A DNA stretch of 39,783 nt from Bacillota bacterium. Its GTDB lineage: Bacteria > Bacillota_I > Bacilli_A > Erysipelotrichales > Erysipelotrichaceae. The stretch covers positions 1 through 39,783 of the forward strand of contig JAQXNC010000042.1 in assembly GCA_029097145.1 (NCBI GenBank). Reading direction: 5' to 3'. Under the pieces are notes generated by a model, which made no database searches, was not told where the DNA came from, and saw only the letters and a program-made list of their open reading frames with translations. The position numbers and the translations under genes were made by a program. Shown here in pieces: positions 8,883 to 19,826 of this stretch (position 1 is the stretch's first letter; the number at the start of each line of letters is the position of its first letter).

Positions 8883-11800
8883 TATTCTGATACTGTTATC
8901 GAAACAGTTGCTGATACTTTTTTACCACTATTGTCATATGTAACAGTTATTTCATACTTTCCAGAACCTTCAGTAGTAAATACAATCTTTGAACCAGTAC
9001 CGTCTTTTAACCTTATTCCTTCAGCCATAACAGTCCATGAGTAGTTACTGTCACTTGAATTTGGAAGATTAGTGTTTGCATTAAGTGTAACCTCAATACC
9101 TTTGCTGATAGGGCTATCTGGAACACCACTGATTTCAATTTTAGCATCTTCTAGAGTATATGTCTGACACGTCCAGCTGGCTTTAGCGATTTCGCTCTGT
9201 TTCATCTTCATCGTCTTACCTGTAATGTTTTCGTTCTTTTCGTTTAGAATTACACTGGTGTTGACTAGTGATGTATCGGTAGTAGGTATTGTTTCGTATA
9301 CAAGTTCAATACCAATAGCTTTTGCCCATTCCTGAATTGATGCCAATGGTTTCTTAGAATCAGGAACAGTTACCGATAATTCTTCATCTGCAATTGTAAA
9401 TGTCTTGCAAGCAGAATTAGATTTCACATCACGATCCTGATATGCATAATATCCACAGATTTCAAACTGATCTCCAAATGTGTATTCTATCTTGTGTACC
9501 ATATCTTTATTTTCAGATGTTACAGTTTCAACGACATTTCCATTGCGTTTGATATCTGCTTTATATCTAATTGGACCATAGACCCATGAATAATCAAATA
9601 GTCTTGTGCCTGTTGCTTCCTTAATAACTGATCCATCAGATCTCTTGAGAGAAATATCCATTTCCTCAGAAGCTACCTGTAGTTTAGATTCATCTGGATA
9701 TGTTGGCCAATTAAGAGTTAATTCGCCAGTAACACCATTAAATGATGCTTTAAATTCACCTGACAACTGTTCGATTGTTATATTTTCTGGACTGACTAAT
9801 TTTGCATCAGCTGATTTAATATATCCAGTAGATATATATTTTTCATCCATTCCTTCAATAGGGGATACATATGGGTATGTTCCAAGAATATGAGAAATAG
9901 AAGTTACAGTATTTGGTTTAGTGATTTTAGAAGGTGTTCCATATAATTCTACAGTTTTATCAAGCAGCATATTACATACCTTACCCTGAATATTAGCTAG
10001 ATATTTACTGTTAGAAAGATAGGTGTTCTGATCTTTTATGGCTCTTTCATAACCGATCCATGTACATATTGTATAATCGCTTGTTGAAGCTATCATCCAT
10101 CCATCTTTAGCAGCACCCTGAGGAATGCCATAAGGTTTACCAGCATTTCCCCAGTCAGTGGTTCCAGTTTTAGCGTAAACTGGATAATTATCCTTTAAAA
10201 TCTGCATAAGATTTGCATAAGGACCGTATACGTTATTATATAGCAGTTCAGTAGTCAGGAACGCTGCTTCTTCAGATAGAGCCTGAACACTATCATAAGT
10301 AGGTGTGATAGGTTCCTTACCATTCATGAACTCGATTCTTCTAATTGTATGTGGTGTTACGTGTACCCCGCCATTGAGTAATGTAGTCTGAGCAGAAGCG
10401 AGCTGCAATACACTTACCTGGAATGTCGAACCACCTATACCATACTGCACATTAAAATCTTCAGTTGTTACCTGTGAGAAACCAAGATTATTCATATATT
10501 CAACGACATATGCGCTTGATTTCTTATCAATTACTTCCTGCAGAGTTAATACTGCTGGAGTGTTAAGTGAATTACCGACTGCATCTTTAAGAGTAATTTC
10601 TCCTGAATATTTACCATTGGCATTAGTTACAATGACATCAGTTCCAGCCCACATGATTGGTCTATCAACTACAGTATGACTTGTTGACCATCCAAGATTC
10701 TCAAAAGCTAACGCATAATCGAGCATAGGTTTAATTGTTGAACCTGGCTGATTATACTGGTCTGTCGCATGATTAAGCAACAGTGCACCACCGTACGAAT
10801 AGTTTCTACCACCAAGAATACCATTAATTTCACCAGTGTGATTATTGATGGAAATTGAAGCCACTTCAAACAGTTCGTCAGGATATTCAAAATATCCTTC
10901 AACATCACCAGCCTGGATGTCGTCCATAACTGATTGTACTTCTGGATCCATGCATGTATAAATCTTCATTGGTGTTACAGTAGGATCAAGACCGGTTAAC
11001 TGAATTGTCTCAGCAATAACTTCATCGATATAAGCCTGGTATGGTGTGCCACTTCCTGCATTTCCACGTTTAGTTGATGTAGTGAGTAAATCTTCAACTT
11101 TGATAGATTTTGCAAGTTCATACTCTTCATCGGTAATATATCCATGATAATTCATGAGATATAGAACCTGATTTCTTCTTGATGTAGCTAAATCAAGGTT
11201 GTTATGAGGGTTATAGGCATTTGGCGCATTAATAACACCTGCCAGCATCGCACTTTCAGATAGATTCAGTTCACTGACATCTTTACCAAAGTAATATTGT
11301 GACGCTTTCTGGATACCACGAATATTACCAGTACCTCCGAAGTTTATCTTGTTTAAATAGAGTTCAAAGATGGTCTTCTTATTAATCTGTTTTTCAAGGT
11401 CTAAAGCCAGAGATATTTCCTGAACCTTTCTTTCGATACTTTTGGCAGCACCAACTCCTGCTTCATCATCCATGAAATAGGTGTATTTAACAAGCTGCAT
11501 GGTAAAAGTACTACCACCCTGTGAGAAACTTAAAGATTTGATGTTTTCAAGCATAGCTTTTGTGAAACGCGAAATATCAAATCCAGGATGAGTGAAGAAA
11601 CGAGAGTCTTCTACTGCAACAAAGGCGTCAACCAGATGATTTGGTAAATCGTCATAAGAGATGTTTTCACGCTTTACACTGCCAACTTCTGCAATAAGTT
11701 CACCATCTTTATCAAATATTTGAGAAGATTGTTCACTTACAAAGTCTTCGGTATTGAGCTGTGGACGATCTTTTAACATACCTGTTAAGACTACAAGGCC

Positions 11801-11908
11801 CATGCATAAACAGATGATACCAATTGTCAAAATCGCAACAATAATACCAGCAAAAAGATTGGTTTTACTGATTTTCTTTTTTGGCTTTTTCTCTTTTATG
11901 TTTGTCAT
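8882..11908 (-). CDS. Class A penicillin-binding protein (transglycosylase/transpeptidase, PBP1A-like)
   Basis: GT51 motifs (VAVEDSRFFTHPGFD, GGSTFTMQLVK), transpeptidase SxxK (QPGSTIKP), KTGTT; C-terminal Ig-like extension; next to recU. Confidence 0.95.
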   Translation of the reverse strand: MTNIKEKKPKKKISKTNLFAGIIVAILTIGIICLCMGLVVLTGMLKDRPQLNTEDFVSEQSSQIFDKDGELIAEVGSVKRENISYDDLPNHLVDAFVAVEDSRFFTHPGFDISRFTKAMLENIKSLSFSQGGSTFTMQLVKYTYFMDDEAGVGAAKSIERKVQEISLALDLEKQINKKTIFELYLNKINFGGTGNIRGIQKASQYYFGKDVSELNLSESAMLAGVINAPNAYNPHNNLDLATSRRNQVLYLMNYHGYITDEEYELAKSIKVEDLLTTSTKRGNAGSGTPYQAYIDEVIAETIQLTGLDPTVTPMKIYTCMDPEVQSVMDDIQAGDVEGYFEYPDELFEVASISINNHTGEINGILGGRNYSYGGALLLNHATDQYNQPGSTIKPMLDYALAFENLGWSTSHTVVDRPIMWAGTDVIVTNANGKYSGEITLKDAVGNSLNTPAVLTLQEVIDKKSSAYVVEYMNNLGFSQVTTEDFNVQYGIGGSTFQVSVLQLASAQTTLLNGGVHVTPHTIRRIEFMNGKEPITPTYDSVQALSEEAAFLTTELLYNNVYGPYANLMQILKDNYPVYAKTGTTDWGNAGKPYGIPQGAAKDGWMIASTSDYTICTWIGYERAIKDQNTYLSNSKYLANIQGKVCNMLLDKTVELYGTPSKITKPNTVTSISHILGTYPYVSPIEGMDEKYISTGYIKSADAKLVSPENITIEQLSGEFKASFNGVTGELTLNWPTYPDESKLQVASEEMDISLKRSDGSVIKEATGTRLFDYSWVYGPIRYKADIKRNGNVVETVTSENKDMVHKIEYTFGDQFEICGYYAYQDRDVKSNSACKTFTIADEELSVTVPDSKKPLASIQEWAKAIGIELVYETIPTTDTSLVNTSVILNEKNENITGKTMKMKQSEIAKASWTCQTYTLEDAKIEISGVPDSPISKGIEVTLNANTNLPNSSDSNYSWTVMAEGIRLKDGTGSKIVFTTEGSGKYEITVTYDNSGKKVSATVSITVSE

Positions 11909-12483
11909 TTTATACTACTCCTAAAATAAATCTCATCAATGGTTTTTAGAAAATCACAAGGTATCAGGTATTTGTATTCTATAATATGTCCATTATTCTT
12001 TATCCACTCATAAGGGAGTGATCTTCGACTGGCGGAATTATAGAAATCCAAAAAGTCTTCAGCCCTGATCAGGTAGTCAGTTTCATAATAAACCATTCTA
12101 ATAATAATAAATGCGATAGCACCATGCCTTAAGACATCTGATAGATGTTTAATCTGGTGAGGATGAATTGAATTGAAGGGGAATGCTGTCTGACTCTGAC
12201 ATTCTTTAGCTTCAAAATCAATATATTTGCCCTTATATATACCGTTATAATCTGTTGTACTTGGAACTTTGAAATATGCTTCTGTTATCTTAGCCTTATT
12301 TCTGCTTGGATAATCAACATTAACTATCGTTACAGGAGTAGGTTTTTTGTGAATGTTACATAAACCTTCATCCAGATAATACAAACATGACTGATTGATA
12401 TCATTTTCCAATGACATACCACGCCTTGAAGTATTTTTAGTCGCTGTGTGTTGATAAGTTTTATTTGAATTTGGATATTTCAT
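11905..12483 (-). CDS. recU: Holliday junction resolvase RecU
   Basis: RRGMSLENDINQS, STTDYNGIYKGKYIDFEAKECQSQTAFPFNSIHPHQIKHL, nuclease-like motif; divergent from gpsB, adjacent to PBP1 gene. Confidence 0.93.
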   Translation of the reverse strand: MKYPNSNKTYQHTATKNTSRRGMSLENDINQSCLYYLDEGLCNIHKKPTPVTIVNVDYPSRNKAKITEAYFKVPSTTDYNGIYKGKYIDFEAKECQSQTAFPFNSIHPHQIKHLSDVLRHGAIAFIIIRMVYYETDYLIRAEDFLDFYNSASRRSLPYEWIKNNGHIIEYKYLIPCDFLKTIDEIYFRSSIK

Positions 12484-12592
12484 ATAATGTTCCTAACTAA
12501 TTATATTATTTCTTTAATATAAATTCTAGTATACTTGTATTTTAAGGCTCTTTTTGCGATAATAGTAACGATATATAGGGAGATTTAAAACT

Positions 12593-12907
12593 ATGGAAAA
12601 GGTTAATTTAACGGTTGAAGAAATTCTTGATAAACAGTTTAATGTTGATTTTAAAGGATACTCTGCTTCTGAAGTTGATGCCTTTTTAGATATAATTCTC
12701 GAAGATTATCAAATCTACGAAGAGAATCTTGATGAATTGAAATCTGAAATACAAAAACTTCATGAAGAAGTTGCTGAGCTGAAAAAACATAATCTTGAGC
12801 TTGAAGGTAAACAACGTGTGATTGATTTATCAAATACAACTTCATACAGTTCTGTTGATCTTCTAAAACGAGTAGCGAGATTAGAAGAAGAAGTTTATAA
12901 AAAATAA
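12593..12907 (+). CDS. gpsB: Cell division protein GpsB (DivIVA-domain)
   Basis: LTVEEILDKQFNVDFKGYSASEVDAFLDIILEDY; next to rnpB. Confidence 0.93.
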   Translation: MEKVNLTVEEILDKQFNVDFKGYSASEVDAFLDIILEDYQIYEENLDELKSEIQKLHEEVAELKKHNLELEGKQRVIDLSNTTSYSSVDLLKRVARLEEEVYKK

Positions 12908-13252
12908 ATATATTTTAGACAATCGCTGGTCATGCCAGAGGAAAGTCCATGCTCGCACAGTCTGAGATGACTGTAGTGTTTATGCTAATTTAATAAATAA
13001 GGTTAGGCAGTATTATACTGACGGCTGAAGATGAATCTAAGGTTTGTACTATGATTCTATTCTATAAAAGTGTCAAAGAGACGAGCTTTTCAGAAATGAA
13101 AAGAGTGGAACGTGATAAACCCCATAAGCGAGAAACCCAAATTTGGTAGGGGAACTTCATCGAGTGAAATGAAATAAGATGAGGACATAGCAATATGTAG
13201 ATAAATGATTGTCACCTTTATGGTACAGAACATGGCTTATTAAATATATTTA
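12906..13252 (+). ncRNA. rnpB: RNase P RNA (bacterial class B-like)
   Basis: GAGGAAAGTCCATGCTCGCACAG, GTGGAACGTGATAAACCCCATAAGCGAGAAACCCAAATTTGGTAGGGGAA, 3' ACAGAACATGGCTTA; P1 arms AAATATATTTTA / TTAAATATATTT; downstream of gpsB. Confidence 0.95.
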
Positions 13253-13259
13253 TATATTA

Positions 13260-13287
13260 GACATTAGGATTACCTAATGTTTTTTAA
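13260..13287 (+). terminator. Terminator downstream of rnpB
   Basis: ACATTAGGATTACCTAATGTTTTTT. Confidence 0.8.
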
Positions 13288-13349
13288 TTATGCATTAAGT
13301 TTTCGTTATACATAGTTTATGATATAATCTAATAAGTGCGAGGTGTGTT

Positions 13350-13943
13350 ATGAATTTACCTAATAAACTAACTGTCTTTAGAATTATTCTTGTCCCAATA
13401 ATGATTTTTGTATGGTTATTTCCATATGAACAGTTTAATTTTATGTTTTATGAATTTAATTTTGGTCCAGTGTCTTTATCGTCGTTAAATATAGTCGTTC
13501 TGGTGATTTTTGCACTTGCGAGTATTACAGATATGCTTGATGGCATGATAGCCAGAAAGTACAACATGATTACTACCTTTGGTAAATTTGCTGATCCAAT
13601 TGCTGATAAACTTTTGGTAAATACAACGCTTATTATCATGGTATCAAAACATCTGATCCCTGTATTACCAGTAGTTATTATGTTAGGGAGAGATATCATA
13701 GTCGATGGTTGCCGTATGATTGCGTCAAAAAATGGTGTTGTTGTGGCTGCTGGTTATCTTGGAAAACTTAAAACTGTCTCACAGATGATTACAATAATCC
13801 TTGTATTATTGAATAATCTGCCTTTTGAACTCTATGGCATACCTATGGCTTCTATTGTTTTGTGGTTTGCAACACTGACTTCAGTAATGGGTGGATATTC
13901 ATATTTTATTCAGCTAAAAGATTATATTTTTGAATCAAAATAA
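13350..13943 (+). CDS. pgsA: CDP-diacylglycerol-glycerol-3-phosphate 3-phosphatidyltransferase
   Basis: NLPNKLTVFRIILVP; CDP-alcohol phosphatidyltransferase motif DMLDGMIARKYNMITTFGKFADPIADK; upstream of recA. Confidence 0.93.
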   Translation: MNLPNKLTVFRIILVPIMIFVWLFPYEQFNFMFYEFNFGPVSLSSLNIVVLVIFALASITDMLDGMIARKYNMITTFGKFADPIADKLLVNTTLIIMVSKHLIPVLPVVIMLGRDIIVDGCRMIASKNGVVVAAGYLGKLKTVSQMITIILVLLNNLPFELYGIPMASIVLWFATLTSVMGGYSYFIQLKDYIFESK

Positions 13944-13993
13944 TGCGAAATCACCGATTTTAGGGTTATAAATTATAGGAGGATATAAGTGTT

Positions 13994-15013
13994 ATGGCTA
14001 AAGAAGTAGCAAATAAAGATAATCGTGAAGAGCTATTAAACGAAGCTTTAAAACAGATTGAAAAACAATATGGTAAAGGTTCAATAATGAAACTTGGTGA
14101 CAGAACAAATGTTGATGTAGATGTCATATCAAGTGGATCAATATCTATTGATTACTGTCTTGGTGTCGGAGGTTTTCCTAAGGGGCGTATTATTGAAATC
14201 TATGGACCAGAATCAAGTGGTAAAACTACATTGGCTCTACAGGCAATTGCTGAGTGCCAGAAAAGTGGTGGACGTGCAGCTTTCATTGATGCTGAACATG
14301 CGATAGATCCAAAATATGCAAAAGCCCTGGGTGTATCGATTGATGATCTGATTTTATCCCAGCCGGATTCTGGTGAACAGGCATTAGAAATTACTGAAGT
14401 ACTTGTTAAGTCAGGAGCTATTGACTTGATAGTTATTGACTCAGTTGCGGCATTAGTTCCTCAGGCTGAACTGGATGGTGAAATGGGCGATCAGAATGTT
14501 GGTTTACACGCTAGACTGATGTCTAAGGCTATGAGAAAACTTGCTGGAGCTATGTCTACTCATAATTGCTGTGCCATTTTTATAAATCAGTTAAGAGAAA
14601 AAGTTGGAGTAATGTTTGGCAATCCTGAAACTACAACAGGTGGAAGAGCTCTTAAGTTCTATTCTTCTATTAGAGTGGAAGTCAGAAAGTCAGAAGCGAT
14701 TAAGACTGGAACCGAAATCATAGGTAATAAAGTAAATATCAAAGTTGCTAAGAATAAGGTAGCTGCACCATTTAAGACAGCTACAGTTGAGATTTATTAT
14801 GGAGAAGGTATTTCTCATCTCTCAGAGGTAATTCAACTTGGTGTTGATCTCGATATTATTGAAAAATCAGGAGCCTGGTTCTCTTATAAGGGAGAAAAAA
14901 TTGGTCAGGGTAAAGAAGCAGTTAGAAATTATCTAAAAAACAATCCTGAGATTGATAAAGAAATTACTGCAGCTATTAAAGAAAAACTTTTTAATTCAAG
15001 TAATGAACAATAA
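13994..15013 (+). CDS. recA: Recombinase RecA
   Basis: GPESSGKTT Walker [43 protein letters not shown]. Confidence 0.98.
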   Translation: MAKEVANKDNREELLNEALKQIEKQYGKGSIMKLGDRTNVDVDVISSGSISIDYCLGVGGFPKGRIIEIYGPESSGKTTLALQAIAECQKSGGRAAFIDAEHAIDPKYAKALGVSIDDLILSQPDSGEQALEITEVLVKSGAIDLIVIDSVAALVPQAELDGEMGDQNVGLHARLMSKAMRKLAGAMSTHNCCAIFINQLREKVGVMFGNPETTTGGRALKFYSSIRVEVRKSEAIKTGTEIIGNKVNIKVAKNKVAAPFKTATVEIYYGEGISHLSEVIQLGVDLDIIEKSGAWFSYKGEKIGQGKEAVRNYLKNNPEIDKEITAAIKEKLFNSSNEQ

Positions 15014-15036
15014 GCGCTACGGCGCTTTTGTTTTTT
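15012..15036 (+). terminator. recA terminator
   Basis: AAGCGCTACGGCGCTTTTGTTTTTT. Confidence 0.75.
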
Positions 15037-15123
15037 ACCACTTGTGAACAAAAGGCAAATATTGTATCATTATGTGGAAAGAATACTTTCAGATAAATAT
15101 TATAAAAAGAGGAGGATATATAA

Positions 15124-16683
15124 ATGTTTGATTTATCAACTCCTTCTATTGTAATGGGTCTTTTTATCGGTTTACTTGTTGGTATTATAGTAATGATCGT
15201 AATGAGTCGTCTTGGCTTAAATAGGGATAAGCAAAGAGCTCAACTCATTCTTGATGAAGCTGATGCTAAAGCAAAAAATACTATAAAGCAAGCGGTGCTT
15301 GACGGTAAAACACAGGTTTATGATTTAAAATTACAAGCTGAAAAAGAAATTAAAGAAAGACGCACTGAACTTAATGATTTTGAGAATAAATTATTAAGAC
15401 GTGAAGATTCTTTGAATTATCGTGACGAAACGTTAAATCACAAAGAAAAGAAACTCGATGAGAAATTGAAAAAAGCTGAAGAAAAAGCTTTGAACCTAGA
15501 AAAAATGGAAGAAGATTTGCAATCTAGAATTAACGGACAGATTGCCCTTTTGGAACGTGTTTCCAACATGAGTGAAGCTGAAGCTAAGGCTGAACTTATG
15601 GAAGTAGTAGAAAAAAAGATTCAAAACGAAGTTGCAGCATATATCAGAGACAGCGAAGAAGCTGCACGCCTTAAAGCTCAGGAAACTTCAAGAGAGATAA
15701 TTGCAACTGCTATTCAGAGATATTCTCAGGAAGAAACTATTGAAAGATGTGTATCTGTTGTCGGATTACCTTCTGAAGAGATGAAGGGACGTATCATTGG
15801 TAGAGAAGGACGTAATATACGTGCAATTGAACAGGCGACAGGGGTAGATTTAATTATTGATGATACACCTGAAACTATTACTGTTTCATGTTTTAATCCA
15901 ATACGTCGAGAAATCGCTCGTCTTTCATTAGAAGCTTTAATTAAAGACGGTCGAATCCAACCCGGCAGAATTGAAGATGTTGTTAATAAGGTTACCAAAG
16001 AGATTAATGATGTCATGTATAAAGCTGGTGAAGATGCATGTTTCAAACTGCAGATTGGTAAGATTGATAAGGAATTAATCAAACTGATTGGACGCATGAA
16101 ATATCGTTATTCATATGGTCAAAACGGATTAGAACACTCAATGGAGGTTGCTTTCCTTTCAGGTATGATGGCTGCTGAACTTGGATTAAATCAGTCTATG
16201 GCTAAGCGCGCTGGTTTGCTACATGATATTGGCAAGGCTGTTGATTTTGAAATGGATGGAACTCATGTTGAACTTGGTGCTAAACTCGCTAAGAAATATG
16301 GTGAAAATGATATAGTCGTTAATGCGATTGAATCACATCATGGTGATAAAGAACCTAAGAGTCTGATAGCTAATCTGGTTGCAGCTGCTGATACTTTAAG
16401 TGCTGCAAGACCTGGTGCAAGACATGAAGGAATTGAAAATTATATTAATCGTCTTGAGCAGCTTGAAAAGATTGCGATGGATTTTGATGGAGTTGAAAAA
16501 TCATTTGCAATTCAGGCAGGACGTGAAATACGCATCATGGTTGTCCCTGACAAAGTTGATGATGCTAAATGTCATCTGATTGCTCATGATATAAAAGAAC
16601 GTATTGAAAACGAATTGACATATCCTGGTCAGATTAAGGTTACTGTTATTCGTGAAATGCGTGCTAATGAAATAGCAAAATAA
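15124..16683 (+). CDS. rny: Ribonuclease Y
   Basis: N-terminal TM, coiled coil, KH ([29 protein letters not shown]), HD ([10 protein letters not shown]) domains. Confidence 0.97.
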   Translation: MFDLSTPSIVMGLFIGLLVGIIVMIVMSRLGLNRDKQRAQLILDEADAKAKNTIKQAVLDGKTQVYDLKLQAEKEIKERRTELNDFENKLLRREDSLNYRDETLNHKEKKLDEKLKKAEEKALNLEKMEEDLQSRINGQIALLERVSNMSEAEAKAELMEVVEKKIQNEVAAYIRDSEEAARLKAQETSREIIATAIQRYSQEETIERCVSVVGLPSEEMKGRIIGREGRNIRAIEQATGVDLIIDDTPETITVSCFNPIRREIARLSLEALIKDGRIQPGRIEDVVNKVTKEINDVMYKAGEDACFKLQIGKIDKELIKLIGRMKYRYSYGQNGLEHSMEVAFLSGMMAAELGLNQSMAKRAGLLHDIGKAVDFEMDGTHVELGAKLAKKYGENDIVVNAIESHHGDKEPKSLIANLVAAADTLSAARPGARHEGIENYINRLEQLEKIAMDFDGVEKSFAIQAGREIRIMVVPDKVDDAKCHLIAHDIKERIENELTYPGQIKVTVIREMRANEIAK

Positions 16684-17453
16684 TGAAGATTCTGTTTTTA
16701 GGCGATATAGTAGGCCGCAAAGGCCGAGATATCGTCTTTAAATATATAAAACAACTCCAGAAAGACCATCAGATTGATTTTACTATCGTTAATGCTGAAA
16801 ACTCAGCACATGGAAAAGGCATTACAACTAAGATTTATCGTCAGTTAAAGGAATGCGGTGTAGATGCCATCACACTTGGAAATCATGCATTTTCAAAGAG
16901 TGAAATCTTAAATACATTTGATGAACTTGATGATCTTATTGCACCAAGAAATAATCTTACACATAAAACTGATGGTTATCAGTTATATAACGTTAAGGGT
17001 TTAAGATTGTGTGTTGCCAATATTTTAGGGAGCGCTATGATGCATGAAAACAGTAACGATGCATTCAGTACTATGAGCGAAATTCTTTCTGAAACCGACG
17101 CTGACCTTTACTTTGTAGATTTTCATGCAGAAGCGACTGCTGAAAAAATCCTTTTTGCACATTATTTTAAGAATTCTCTAACTGCAGTAATAGGAACACA
17201 TACTCATGTACAGACAGCTGATGAAAGAATTATGTCGGGAATGGCATATTTATCTGATGCTGGTATGTGTGGAGTCTATGACAGTGTTATTGGGCGCGAT
17301 ATAGATGAAATGATAGATAATATTATCAAGCATAAGGAAACACGTTTTACTGTAGCTGATGGTGATGCTATGTTATGCGGAGCTATTATTGAGATAGATA
17401 AAAACACAAAAAGAGCTATAAATATTGAAAGAGTGCAGATAAGGCCTTATTAA
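16683..17453 (+). CDS. YmdB-family metallophosphoesterase
   Basis: [46 protein letters not shown]; directly downstream of rny. Confidence 0.92.
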   Translation: MKILFLGDIVGRKGRDIVFKYIKQLQKDHQIDFTIVNAENSAHGKGITTKIYRQLKECGVDAITLGNHAFSKSEILNTFDELDDLIAPRNNLTHKTDGYQLYNVKGLRLCVANILGSAMMHENSNDAFSTMSEILSETDADLYFVDFHAEATAEKILFAHYFKNSLTAVIGTHTHVQTADERIMSGMAYLSDAGMCGVYDSVIGRDIDEMIDNIIKHKETRFTVADGDAMLCGAIIEIDKNTKRAINIERVQIRPY

Positions 17454-17477
17454 GGTTATATCAGTTATATTATTTAT

Positions 17478-17512
17478 AAAATCCATTTTCATTTGAATAT
17501 GGATTTTTTATT
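17478..17512 (+). terminator. Terminator
   Basis: AATCCAT...ATGGATTTTTTATT. Confidence 0.6.
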
Positions 17513-17553
17513 ATGTTATATTTTATGTGAAGTTATATCTTTGAGGTTTTGTT

Positions 17554-18063
17554 ATGAGAATTATTGATAATCAAAAAATCTGTATCCAATTATTATGCAT
17601 ATTATTGATGATGCTAATTATACCTTTTAATATAGGTGCCAAGGAATTTAGCCCAGTTGCTAAAACGGGTATTGCTGGTGAAAGTATAGTCTATGAGTCA
17701 GGCAGTAATACAACTGTGATCAATGATGAAAATACACCACTTTCAAGAATTGACAATACTTGGTCACTATATAATCTCATAACCGCTTTAGCATCATGTA
17801 TCATTGGATTTGTTATGTTATTCAGAAGACAGGATTCTGATAACCATAATTATTACAGGTATAAGATGTTTAGAGTAATGGCTATGGTAACGGGTTTTCT
17901 ATCTATTATAGTCTTTGTGTTAACAGAGAGTACTACGGCTTTAATGGTTATTTTTGATGATTTTTCAATACTGATGACAGTATTACTTGCAGTTAATATA
18001 GTTATATTGTTTGGTGGAAATACAGTTCTTGATAATGATAGGGATATCAAGAGTTCGCTTTGA
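17554..18063 (+). CDS. Small membrane protein of unknown function
   Basis: Signal peptide-like N-terminus plus three hydrophobic segments; GAGG RBS. Confidence 0.55.
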   Translation: MRIIDNQKICIQLLCILLMMLIIPFNIGAKEFSPVAKTGIAGESIVYESGSNTTVINDENTPLSRIDNTWSLYNLITALASCIIGFVMLFRRQDSDNHNYYRYKMFRVMAMVTGFLSIIVFVLTESTTALMVIFDDFSILMTVLLAVNIVILFGGNTVLDNDRDIKSSL

Positions 18064-18122
18064 TGCTATTGTTTTAAAGAGGTTATTTTGATATAATCTA
18101 TATAGTCAAGGAGGATTTTTAA

Positions 18123-18296
18123 ATGCCAGTTACAGTTGACAAAGATGTTTGCATCGGTTGTGGTGCTTGCACAGGTGTATGTCCAACTGGTGCAATTACA
18201 TTAGGCGCTGATGGCCATGCTGAATGTGCTGAAGATGTTTGCATCGATTGTGGTGCTTGTGTAGGAACTTGCCCAGTATCTGCAATTTCTCAATAA
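18123..18296 (+). CDS. 2[4Fe-4S] ferredoxin (57 aa; absent from supplied ORF track)
   Basis: MPVTVDKDVCIGCGACTGVCPTGAITLGADGHAECAEDVCIDCGACVGTCPVSAISQ; two CxxCxxCxxxCP motifs; AAGGAGG RBS and TATAAT promoter. Confidence 0.96.
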   Translation: MPVTVDKDVCIGCGACTGVCPTGAITLGADGHAECAEDVCIDCGACVGTCPVSAISQ

Positions 18297-18322
18297 AAAC
18301 CAAGTTCATCTTGGTTTTTTTC
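18295..18322 (+). terminator. Ferredoxin terminator
   Basis: AAAACCAAGTTCATCTTGGTTTTTTT. Confidence 0.85.
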
Positions 18323-18339
18323 TGGCATGAATATAAACT

Positions 18340-19779
18340 ATGAAAAATAATACACATTATGATTTACCATCGATTGGTGATGCAAGAAAACGTAGTAAAG
18401 AAAAAATAAACATAGAAAGAGAACTGTTTAATATCCCAGCTGAGTGTCGAGGACTGGGTAATGGACGTAACTACTTTTTACGTACTTATGGATGTCAGGC
18501 TAATCAGCGCGATTCTGAAACGATTGCCGGAATTCTTGAAGAACTTGGATATGCTGCCTGCGATAATGAAAATGAGGCAGATTTAATCCTTTTAAATACA
18601 TGTGCGATTCGAAAGAATGCTGAAGATAAAGTTCTTGGTGAAATAGGAAATCTGAAAAAACTGAAGAGAAGTAATCCTGATTTAATCATTGCGATGAGTG
18701 GCTGCATGGCTCAAGAGGAAGGGATTGTCAATGAAATTCTTAAAAAGTACCCACAGGTTGATTTGATATTTGGTACTCATAATATTTATAATTTGCCAAA
18801 ATTACTTTTCAATGCTACTGTTGCCAAAGAAAAGACTGTTGAGGTATTTTCTAAAGAAGGCGAAATCATTGAAGCTTTACCTAGTTCGAGATTTATGCAT
18901 CATAAAGCCTGGGTCAATATCAGTTATGGCTGTGATAAATTCTGTACTTACTGTATTGTTCCTTATACAAGAGGAAAAGAACGTTCACGACTGATTCAGG
19001 ATATAATTGCTGAAGTTAAAGACTTAAAAGAACATGGATACAAGGAAGTTTGTTTACTTGGGCAGAATGTCAACGCATATGGTCGAGATCTCGATTTACA
19101 GAATGGATTTGCCAAGTTACTTGAAGAGGTAGCTATAACAGGTATTGAACGTGTGCGTTTTATGACTTCACATCCTTGGAATTTTGATGATGAGACCATT
19201 GATGTATGTGCAAAATATTCTAATATAATGCCATATATTCATTTGCCTTTACAGTCAGGCAATGATGAAATATTAAGGAGAATGAATCGTCGTTATAATT
19301 CAAATGAATACCGTATTCTCTTTGATAAACTTAAAAAGGCTATTCCTGGATGTGCTTTTACTACTGATATAATTGTAGGTTTCCCAAATGAATCTGACGA
19401 AGCTTTTGAAGATACGCTTAAAATGTTAGATTACTGCCAGTATGATAATGCATTTACATTTATATATTCTCCACGTGAAGGTACTCCTGCAGCGATGATG
19501 GAAGATAATGTTGAAATGCATATCAAGGAAGAAAGATTGGCAATACTAAACGAAAAAGTAGCACACTATGCTAATTTAAATAATCAGAAGTATCTTAATC
19601 AGACTGTTGAGGTATTGATTGATGGTGTGTCTAAAAAGAATGATAGAATTTTAAGCGGTTATACAAGAGATAACAAGCTTGTTAATTTCACTGGTAACGC
19701 TAAAGCTGGCGATATTGTAAATGTTAGAATTACCGCTGTTAAATCATTTTCACTAGATGGTGAAATGATTGAAGAATAA
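18340..19779 (+). CDS. miaB: tRNA-2-methylthio-N6-dimethylallyladenosine synthase MiaB
   Basis: TYGCQANQRDSE, SYGCDKFCTYCIVPYTRGKERSR radical SAM CxxxCxxC, TRAM domain C-terminus. Confidence 0.95.
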   Translation: MKNNTHYDLPSIGDARKRSKEKINIERELFNIPAECRGLGNGRNYFLRTYGCQANQRDSETIAGILEELGYAACDNENEADLILLNTCAIRKNAEDKVLGEIGNLKKLKRSNPDLIIAMSGCMAQEEGIVNEILKKYPQVDLIFGTHNIYNLPKLLFNATVAKEKTVEVFSKEGEIIEALPSSRFMHHKAWVNISYGCDKFCTYCIVPYTRGKERSRLIQDIIAEVKDLKEHGYKEVCLLGQNVNAYGRDLDLQNGFAKLLEEVAITGIERVRFMTSHPWNFDDETIDVCAKYSNIMPYIHLPLQSGNDEILRRMNRRYNSNEYRILFDKLKKAIPGCAFTTDIIVGFPNESDEAFEDTLKMLDYCQYDNAFTFIYSPREGTPAAMMEDNVEMHIKEERLAILNEKVAHYANLNNQKYLNQTVEVLIDGVSKKNDRILSGYTRDNKLVNFTGNAKAGDIVNVRITAVKSFSLDGEMIEE

Positions 19780-19826
19780 CCTATATTTGTTTATAATTAT
19801 TACGTTAACGGAGGAAAAAATAATTC

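Noticed and set aside
18332-18340. Leaderless miaB promoter (TATAAA just before ATG)
   Set aside because: The -10-like box ends only 2 nt before the ATG, so transcription would start inside the gene; spacing does not fit unlike rimM, truB and ttcA.
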